NCBI RefSeq assembly: GCF_000969905.1
Contig: NZ_CP009520.1
Location: 248,001-312,000 of the forward strand
Source: Methanosarcina vacuolata Z-761
GTDB taxonomy: Archaea > Halobacteriota > Methanosarcinia > Methanosarcinales > Methanosarcinaceae
Direction: 5' to 3'
DNA: 64,000 bases
The notes under the pieces are model-generated. The model ran no database searches. It had not been told where the DNA came from and saw nothing but the letters and a program-made list of their open reading frames with translations. Positions 57,792 through 64,000 of this stretch are shown piece after piece; positions within the stretch are counted from its first letter, which is position 1; every line of letters begins with the position of its first letter. A program made the position numbers and the translations under genes.

Positions 57792-60563
57792 TTATTTGCA
57801 GGCTTCTTTTACGAGTTCAAGCCCGCGGGCAAGCGCATCCTGAATTCTTGAAGGGTCAGTTCCACCGCCCATAGCAAGAGCAGGTTTCCCGCCTCCACCT
57901 CCGCTTACAAGCTTCGACATCTCACGGACAAGGCTGCCGGCATTGATCCCACAACTTACGGCTTTTTGTCCGGCAGATGCCACGAGTTTAACTCCTTCGG
58001 CATCACTTGCAAGAAGAGTTACCACATCTTCATGTTTCAGAAGTTCAGTAGCTGTCTTCTGGAGTTCAAGGGAATCGGCTTCGGGAATAAATTCGGCAAT
58101 AACCTTGAGACCTCCAACCTCGGAAGCTCCTCCCAGCAGCCTGTAAACCCTGGCGCGGGCAATTTCTTCCTTGAGTTTTTCGTTTTCTTTCTTGAGGTCT
58201 TTCCATTCCCCAAAGAAACGCTCAACACTTGCCGGAAGCTGTTCTGGAGGCACACTCAGGGTCTTTGCGGAATCTGCCAGGAGAGAATCTATCTTCTGCA
58301 TGGCACGTACGGCTGCAACTCCTGCTGCAAACTCAACTCTTTCAACTCCATCCTGGATCCTTTCTGCCCTCAGGATTTTGATCGGGCCGACAACTCCCGT
58401 ACTGACACAGTGCGTACCTGCACAGGCTTCAACATCGTCTCCGACCTTTACAACTCTAATTTTTTCTCCTGGAGGCACTCCACCCTGATAGAGCCCAAAG
58501 CCGTATTCCTGCTCGGCTTCAGTCCTTGGCGTCCACTCCGTAACAACACGCTTGTTTTCCATAACCGTGCGGTTTGCCAGGAGCTCTATCTGCTTCAGTT
58601 CATCAGGGGAGATATGCTTGTAATGTGAAAGGTCAAGCCTGGAGTGATCCACAAACTTCTGGGCACCGGCCTGCCAGATGTGTTTTCCAAGGACTTTCCT
58701 GGCTGCATCGTTTACGATATGGGTTGCCGTGTGGTGCCTGGCAAGGGTCATCCTGCGCTTTTCATCCACTTTACCGTTTACAATGTCACCCTTACGGATA
58801 TCCAGATTCCCCTCAGGGTTTTCTATTGTATGTACTATTACGCCGTCGTAGACCTGGACGTCCACAACCTTATATACCGCATATCCGGTAGCGATTGTTC
58901 CCATATCTGCAGGCTGTCCACCGCCTTCGGCGTAGAAAAAGGTGTTATCCAGCACTATATTGTTGTCAAAGATATCCAGTACAACAGCTTCGAATTCAAG
59001 GCGAGTGGGCTCGTCATAGAAACTGCGCTTTGTCTTCGGGAGGTGTTTAAGCCGGTCTGCAAACGGAACTACTTCTTCTTCCTTTTCCTCAGCCTTGTTA
59101 TGCAGTTCACCAATAATGGAATAGAAGTTGTCAGGGAATTCGACGTCCACTCCGATTTCGGATGCTACTTCTTTTGCCATCTCGGGTGGGATTCCGTGAG
59201 AATCGTAAAGTTCAGTTAACTGAGATAAAGGAATCTTTTCCCCGGTTTTCTTGAAATGAGATGCCGATTTCTGAATGATCCTGCGGCCTCTTTCCATTGT
59301 ATTGCGGAACTTCTCTTCTTCGGATTCCAGAATGTCCTGTATGACCGGGAAGTTTTCTCTGAACTCGGGATACTCCGGCATATTCTTTATATGCATATCC
59401 ATAATCTCAGTAAGCGGAGTCCGGATGTCAAGGTCACCCATCATGCGTAAAGTCCGCCTGATGACAAGCCTTGCAAGGTATCCTGCCTTGACATTCGAAG
59501 GAATAATCCCGTCTCCAAGCATGAAAGTCAGACAGCGTGTATGGTCAGTGATTGCATAGACCTTTTCTACAGGTTCCATGATATCCGAGAGTTTTTCCAC
59601 GGTCATTCCAATGCTTGAAGCAACCTTTTTCCTGAGTTCCAGAAGGTTTGCCTGTTCACTTACGTCCATAAACCCTGCAAGCCGAGCATTCTGGGCCAGG
59701 ATATTTGCATATTCGGAATTGTCCAGTTCATGCTCAAGCCCTGCAAGCCCCATGAGTTCGTTTACTATGCCTGGGAAGAGTGCGTCATAGATTGTAGGGG
59801 AACCCTTTGAAGCCCAGACGAAACGTTCGAGTCCGTATCCTGTATCCACGATGTAGTTATCCATCTTCGAATAGGTCTCACCTTTGATGAGGATGTCACC
59901 CTTTTTGTCGGTTTTCAGACCCATGAAAACAAGGGTAGCAAGCTCAAGCCCGTTCACAAGGACCTCAACACAGGGCCCTGCATTTCCTCCGCCGGCCCAT
60001 GGCTCTTCCTTGTAACTTACAGCAAAGGGATCTAACTTAAGTGAATTAAAGAGTTCATCACATAGCTCCAGAGTATGTTCCTTCCAGTAAATTTCGTTGT
60101 CCCTTTTATTGAAGGCGTGATGTGCCATCATTTCAAAAGTTGTAAGATGGCGTCCGCTTCTGCCCACTGAATCCAGGTCGTTCAATCGAATACAGGGCTG
60201 GGAAATCGTGAGGGGATTTGCAGGTGGGGGAACCTGCCCCGAGGTTACGAAAGGCTGAAAATCTGCAATGGATGCGATGGTAAGATAAAGGTCATCTCTC
60301 CAGCGAGCAACTACAGGATAACGGTTGATCCTTGTGTGCCCTCTCTCCTCAAAGAATGAGAGGTAATACTCACGCATCTGGGAGATATCAAATTCCCTGG
60401 AAAAAACCGGGTTTCCTATAAAGGTATAAGGATCACAGGGCGCATCTCCACATGTCTTTCGGTCAGGGTCACGTGTCCAGAAGAATTTGCCACATGACTG
60501 GCACTGCTTCCGGACGAACCCGTTATTTTTGAAAAATTCAAGTTGATATTCATCTTCAAGCAT
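57792..60563 (-). CDS. alaS: Alanyl-tRNA synthetase, archaeal type
   Basis: A 923-residue AlaRS. ATG at 60563 follows GGAGAG; the open frame continues 18 codons upstream without support. It starts LEDEYQLEFFKNNGF and has a zinc region (CQSCGKFFWTRDPDRKTCGD) typical of archaeal AlaRS. The catalytic part includes FEERGHTRINRYPVVARWRDD. The editing domain has HHTATH and CAGTH, the metal-binding residues. The C-terminal domain ends in GGGGKPALAMGGGTDPSRIQ, the C-Ala motif. Length agrees with archaeal enzymes. Confidence 0.97.
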   Translation of the reverse strand: MLEDEYQLEFFKNNGFVRKQCQSCGKFFWTRDPDRKTCGDAPCDPYTFIGNPVFSREFDISQMREYYLSFFEERGHTRINRYPVVARWRDDLYLTIASIADFQPFVTSGQVPPPANPLTISQPCIRLNDLDSVGRSGRHLTTFEMMAHHAFNKRDNEIYWKEHTLELCDELFNSLKLDPFAVSYKEEPWAGGGNAGPCVEVLVNGLELATLVFMGLKTDKKGDILIKGETYSKMDNYIVDTGYGLERFVWASKGSPTIYDALFPGIVNELMGLAGLEHELDNSEYANILAQNARLAGFMDVSEQANLLELRKKVASSIGMTVEKLSDIMEPVEKVYAITDHTRCLTFMLGDGIIPSNVKAGYLARLVIRRTLRMMGDLDIRTPLTEIMDMHIKNMPEYPEFRENFPVIQDILESEEEKFRNTMERGRRIIQKSASHFKKTGEKIPLSQLTELYDSHGIPPEMAKEVASEIGVDVEFPDNFYSIIGELHNKAEEKEEEVVPFADRLKHLPKTKRSFYDEPTRLEFEAVVLDIFDNNIVLDNTFFYAEGGGQPADMGTIATGYAVYKVVDVQVYDGVIVHTIENPEGNLDIRKGDIVNGKVDEKRRMTLARHHTATHIVNDAARKVLGKHIWQAGAQKFVDHSRLDLSHYKHISPDELKQIELLANRTVMENKRVVTEWTPRTEAEQEYGFGLYQGGVPPGEKIRVVKVGDDVEACAGTHCVSTGVVGPIKILRAERIQDGVERVEFAAGVAAVRAMQKIDSLLADSAKTLSVPPEQLPASVERFFGEWKDLKKENEKLKEEIARARVYRLLGGASEVGGLKVIAEFIPEADSLELQKTATELLKHEDVVTLLASDAEGVKLVASAGQKAVSCGINAGSLVREMSKLVSGGGGGKPALAMGGGTDPSRIQDALARGLELVKEACK

Positions 60564-60617
60564 AACAATCTCTCCGGAGGGTTGGGTTTTGCTCTGCCCT
60601 GGTCTATCTGATAACAA

Positions 60618-61049
60618 AAGGGGAAATACCCCAACTCAACCGTTTTAAGAAACTTCCAGGCACTTTAAGTGCTACTATGGAATTTTGAATTTCTATACAA
60701 TAATTCAGTTTATTCATTGTTAACTTTTATATAAATTATAGAGAGCTGATTTGAAATAATGAAACATCCATAAATCGTGTGCGAATAATTTGCAACTCGA
60801 TGTTGCTTTTGCAGCATAAATAACTTACCAACATAACGAAATATATAATGAGTTTGTATTAAAGCAACTTCATACTTATAGACTTTAACCTATTACAGAT
60901 ACACTACAGAAAAACCTTATTCCTCATTTAAAAGGCAGGAAGTTATTCTCATTTAAACAAAAGGTAGCTTTGTATTAGAAGGCTCACCAAAAATCGGAGT
61001 TCGGAAAAGGATAAATTCCTGCGTCTTAACTCTTTCCGGTATCGAATTT
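60618..61049. other. Gene-free gap upstream of alaS
   Basis: AT-rich with several TTATAA-like boxes. Probably the alaS promoter region plus filler. No gene. Confidence 0.4.
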
Positions 61050-61200
61050 TTACCTGTATAGAATTCTTCCTGTATAGAATTCTTCCTGTATAGAATTCTT
61101 CCTGTATAGAATTCTTCCTGTATAGAATTCTTCCTGTATAGAATTCTCATCTGTATAGAATTCTCATCTGTATAGAATTCTCACCTTTATAGAATTCTCA
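61050..61200. repeat. Tandem repeat, ~16-bp unit
   Basis: About nine copies of CTGTATAGAATTCTTC, some with TCA or TTTAT changes. The last one touches the stop codon of the minus-strand YhbY gene (61198). Confidence 0.85.
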
Positions 61201-61458
61201 CCTGTACAGAACCACGGTCCTTCCACGTACCTCTATCACAGTGGATCTCGTAGCAGCAGCAATTTCCTCCGCGATAGCCTTTAAGTCTTTTCCTTCTTCA
61301 GCGCTTTTCAGTACTCTTACCTTCACAAGTCTGTTAGCTTTTATCTGCTTGTTCAGTTCCTCAATCAGAGTGTCCGTTACCCCATTCTTTCCGATATTAA
61401 GAATAGGGGAAAGCTGATTTGCTTCGGCTTTTAACCTGTATAACTTTTCTTTCTCCAT
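61198..61458 (-). CDS. YhbY/CRM-domain RNA-binding protein
   Basis: An 86-residue CRM (YhbY) domain protein. KAEANQLSPILNIGKNGVTD and LIEELNKQIKANRLVKVRVLKS are the family signature, with the GxxG loop. Bacterial YhbY binds the pre-50S ribosome. The archaeal version is thought to bind RNA during ribosome assembly. Single gene. Confidence 0.93.
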   Translation of the reverse strand: MEKEKLYRLKAEANQLSPILNIGKNGVTDTLIEELNKQIKANRLVKVRVLKSAEEGKDLKAIAEEIAAATRSTVIEVRGRTVVLYR

Positions 61459-62389
61459 TGACCTTCCTCACATTAATTGTAAAACTAATTTTATCAAATA
61501 TGAAACACTCATATTATTATAATTTATACCCTATTATAATTCACACATTATTATATTTTTTACGAAAAATTATACAATCAATAAATGAAAAGATTATTTA
61601 CTTCTGAAAACTGTTTGCCACTTACTCGAAGCTACTTGTCACTTACCTGGAGTCATTTACCATTCATCCAGGCTTCTCCCTTTTCTCATTATCTTCTATA
61701 TCAACGTTTCCTAGCAACCCGAAAAGCAGTCAGGTGAACCTCTGGATTTATAGTGATAATGAATTATTTTTTCGAGTTTAAGACTATCAGTAATTTAAGT
61801 TTCAGATTAATACTTTCAGTAATTTAAGTTTCAAATTAATACTGGCAATAAGTTAAGTTAAGCAAGCAATAAGTTAAGCAAGCAATAAGTTAAGTTTGTT
61901 CAGGCTTCTGCGATTATTCTTTTCACTTAACAGGACTTTTCAACTTATTCCGGACTCACATTAAGTAGATAAAAATAAAATAAGGGTTTTAAGGACTCAG
62001 TACCAAAATCCAGTGATAAACGTGAAATTGAAAATCACTAGATTTTATAATTGGTTATAATCCATTAAATACGTCCTCTCGATGGAAGTCTTTCGATATC
62101 AAATATTGAGTTTGATTGAAGAACGAATTCTTCCTGCAAGTTCATGATTTCAATCGAAAAATACAAAAATCACTAGATTTTGGACCAGAGTCGTTTTAAG
62201 AAAATCTTTATCCGTAAACTCGTTAAATTATGGCTATTTTCCCAATTTGATAAGAAACAGGACGAAGTTTTCAAATAATTTCGACACCTTTATTAGCAGT
62301 CTGGGACTCATAAAGGATAAAAAGCGAACCCTAAAAACAGAACCGGCGAACAAAACTTTTTTTCATAAGTTCAGGACGGAGACTTTAAA
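61459..62389. other. 930-bp gap with repeats and palindromes
   Basis: Two degenerate tandem tracts occur at about 61785-61895 (AATTTAAGTTTCAGATTAAT-type and CAAGCAATAAGTTAAG-type). The palindrome AAAATCACTAGATTTT occurs twice, at 62031-62046 and 62166-62181. No gene is seen in this gap. The palindromes lie 208-360 bp before the FilR1 regulator. Confidence 0.5.
62031..62181 (+). promoter_or_regulatory. Pair of identical palindromes upstream of the regulator
   Basis: AAAATC-ACTA-GATTTT stands at 62031-62046 and 62166-62181, 135 bp apart. Both copies are exact. A palindrome repeated before a regulator gene fits an autoregulatory operator, but this is an inference. Confidence 0.4.
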
Positions 62390-63181
62390 ATGAATCCCGG
62401 CTTGCTTGATCTTATCCTGTTTTCAGAGAAAAGAAAAGATTTTCTTCTGTTCCTGAAAGAAGGACCTAAGGATATCGAAGAGATACTTGAGAGGCTTCAG
62501 GTGCCGAGGACGGCTCTTCTTCCGCAGATAAAGAAGTTAAAAGAAGAGGGTCTGGTAATACATGAAGAAGGCATATACCGGCTTAGTGCAATAGGGGAAA
62601 TTGTCGTCGAAAAAATGCAACCCCTGATTGAGACCCTGTCAGTGTTTGAGAAGGACGAAGAATTCTGGGCCAATAGAAAGCTTGCTCCTATTCCACCCCA
62701 TCTTGTAAACAGGATTAACGAACTTGGAAGCTATCGTCTCATAGAACCGGATCTAAGTCATACTTTTGATCTGAACCCGGAATTTATAAAAAACCTTTCT
62801 AACTCAACCTATATCCACATGTTTTATTCGTATTTCCATCCTCAACTTCCAGCTCTTATTCTCAACCTTGCAAGAAAAGGCATTGAAATTTCCCTTGTTT
62901 TGAGTGAAGCTGTATACTTACGGCTTGTAGAGGATTTCAAAGAAGAGGGAAAAGAATTTCTCAAAATGGAAAACTCAAGCCTTTACATTCTGGAAAAAAA
63001 AGAAATTGAAATCCCCGCGCTAATTTCTGTCTCAAACGGGATAATGACTATAGGATTGTTTAATGAAAACGGCAGGTTTGACCGCCAGTATGTGATAAGT
63101 TTCGAACCACAGGCAATAAAATGGGGACAAGAGTTTTTCGAATACTACAGGGATATGAGCAGGGAAGTGAACTATCGCTAG
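62390..63181 (+). CDS. FilR1-domain winged-helix regulator
   Basis: A 263-residue regulator. Residues ~1-90 are a winged helix: LERLQVPRTALLPQIKKLKEEGLVI. The rest matches the FilR1 (DUF1724) domain of methanogen regulators: NLARKGIEISLVLSEAVYLRLVEDF and SVSNGIMTIGLFNENGRFDRQ. FilR1 and Msr-type regulators control motility or methyltransferase genes in Methanosarcina. The target cannot be read here. It is a single gene after a long gap. Confidence 0.85.
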   Translation: MNPGLLDLILFSEKRKDFLLFLKEGPKDIEEILERLQVPRTALLPQIKKLKEEGLVIHEEGIYRLSAIGEIVVEKMQPLIETLSVFEKDEEFWANRKLAPIPPHLVNRINELGSYRLIEPDLSHTFDLNPEFIKNLSNSTYIHMFYSYFHPQLPALILNLARKGIEISLVLSEAVYLRLVEDFKEEGKEFLKMENSSLYILEKKEIEIPALISVSNGIMTIGLFNENGRFDRQYVISFEPQAIKWGQEFFEYYRDMSREVNYR

Positions 63182-63315
63182 GCTAAATACCGCTAAGCTA
63201 AATACCGCTACTAAAGACCTGGCAGCTTCCTGAGTCATCCTCCCGCCTAATAGCGAAGGTAAAGACTCAGAGGTATTATTATACTGTTATACTGTATACG
63301 ATTCTCAGCATAAAA

Positions 63316-64000
63316 TCAACTCATTTTTAAAGTTTTAGCGTTTACTGCTACGATTACAGTGCTCAGGCTCATGAAAACAGCACCTATAGCAGGGCTCAGT
63401 AAGATTCCATATCCATAGAGTATTCCGGCTGCGAGAGGAATGGCAAAAATGTTATACCATGTTGCCCAGAGGAGATTCTGATACATCTTGGAATACGTTT
63501 TTCTGGAAAGCCTGATGATATCAACTACATCTCTCGGATCGTTTTTTACCAGAACTATATCAGCGGTTTCGATTGCAACATCCGTCCCTGCTCCAATAGC
63601 TATCCCGACATCAGCCTGAGCCAGGGCAGGTGCGTCATTAACCCCATCTCCGACCATTCCTGTGATGTATTCCGCCTGAACTTCCCTGACCTTCTCGGCT
63701 TTCTCATGAGGGAGGACTTCTGCGAAATAGTCGTCAAGCTCCAGTTCCTTAGATACCCAGGCTGCTACATAACGATTATCTCCTGTGAGCATGAGGCACT
63801 TAATTCCCATGCTTTTAAGTTTCGAGATAGCTTCCCTGGACTCTTTCCTGATAATGTCGGCAAGTGCAACGGCTCCAAGTACCCTTTTTTCTTCAAGCAA
63901 GAACACGACAGTTTTTCCCTGCGATTCGATTTCTTCAACTTTATCATTTTTGAGAGCAATTCCGTTTTCTTCAAGATAGCCAGGACTCACAACAAGGAAC
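63316..64000 (-). CDS. CopB-like heavy-metal P-type ATPase, C-terminal part
   Basis: About 228 residues of a larger gene cut by the window edge; the frame continues upstream (FLVVSPGYLEENG). The phosphorylation-domain end is visible: LGAVALADIIRKE, MLTGDN, MVGDGVNDAPALAQADVGIAIG. ADIVLVKNDPRDV and LWATWYNIFAIPLAAG then follow. The last helix has SPAIGAVFMSLSTVIVAVNA, as in CopB-type pumps. It exports copper or a related ion. The stop is at 63316. Confidence 0.93.
   Translation of the reverse strand, partial: FLVVSPGYLEENGIALKNDKVEEIESQGKTVVFLLEEKRVLGAVALADIIRKESREAISKLKSMGIKCLMLTGDNRYVAAWVSKELELDDYFAEVLPHEKAEKVREVQAEYITGMVGDGVNDAPALAQADVGIAIGAGTDVAIETADIVLVKNDPRDVVDIIRLSRKTYSKMYQNLLWATWYNIFAIPLAAGILYGYGILLSPAIGAVFMSLSTVIVAVNAKTLKMS

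Noticed and set aside
57570-57851. 93-residue frame of HTSFFQTS repeats
   Set aside because: Comes from a 24-bp tandem repeat and overlaps the end of alaS.
60953-61150. 65-residue frame with RILYRKNSIQEEFYTG repeats
   Set aside because: Read from the 16-bp tandem repeat upstream of the YhbY gene end.
61459-62389. A hidden small RNA or tRNA in the long gap
   Set aside because: No tRNA-like cloverleaf, C/D box set or strong hairpin with loop was seen; only the palindromes were kept.

Overview
The window reads as chromosome of a Methanosarcina-type methanogenic archaeon. It carries an archaeal-type alanyl-tRNA synthetase, PurP, TrmG10, HerA-family and FilR1-family genes, a DUF2111 sensor, AT-rich spacers and many different intergenic tandem repeats. 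Two CRISPR arrays and a type III-C-like effector operon fit the same group. The genus is an inference from gene content and style; no species call is possible.

Layout. 1-6341 (minus): a membrane complex related to hydrogenase-4 (HyfB, C, E, F and a fused 30/49-kDa subunit HyfG, cut by the window edge). The large subunit has no first CxxC nickel-ligand motif, so it looks like an energy-converting hydrogenase-related (Ehr) complex and not a hydrogenase. 6727-8444: an IS1634/IS4-type insertion sequence. 8719-26773: single genes and short operons, namely a RibD-C reductase, a NatAB-type exporter, a small membrane protein, a DUF2111/PAS/PAS/GAF sensor with a damaged start, TrmG10, an unknown protein, TruA, a membrane-anchored HTH regulator, PurP, a flavodoxin-fold reductase, a HerA-like ATPase, a LeuD/LeuB pair and a GNAT protein. 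27484-35548 (minus): a peptide/nickel-type ABC transporter with two paralogous binding proteins. Both binding proteins seem to start at non-AUG (AUU/AUC) codons behind strong ribosome-binding sites.

36092-54570 is the defence region. CRISPR-1 has 54 identical repeats. A cargo stretch follows (pRiA4b ORF-3-like, SEC-C, DUF5678 and a frameshifted aspartyl protease), then CRISPR-2 with 10 repeats. Next is one co-directional operon: group-II-intron-like reverse transcriptase, Cas6, Cmr1, Cmr6-like, Csx11/Cas10, Cmr4, Cmr5 and Cmr3-like. The Cas10 protein keeps an HD pair but has AEPS where GGDD is expected, and Cmr4 keeps its catalytic Asp. The system should therefore cleave RNA, and perhaps DNA, without cyclic-oligoadenylate signalling. 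The reverse transcriptase has no Cas1 or Cas2 nearby, and its leader folds into two hairpins, one of which covers the ribosome-binding site. This RT plus III-C operon is the best candidate for an under-described system here.

55149-64000: a Cys-containing unknown protein, an OsmC protein, a THUMP-like methyltransferase, AlaS, a YhbY RNA-binding protein, a FilR1-domain regulator with two palindromes upstream, and the C-terminal part of a CopB-like P-type ATPase. Short tandem repeats of 13-26 bp, different at each site, fill many of the gaps between genes and run into the 3' ends of some of them.
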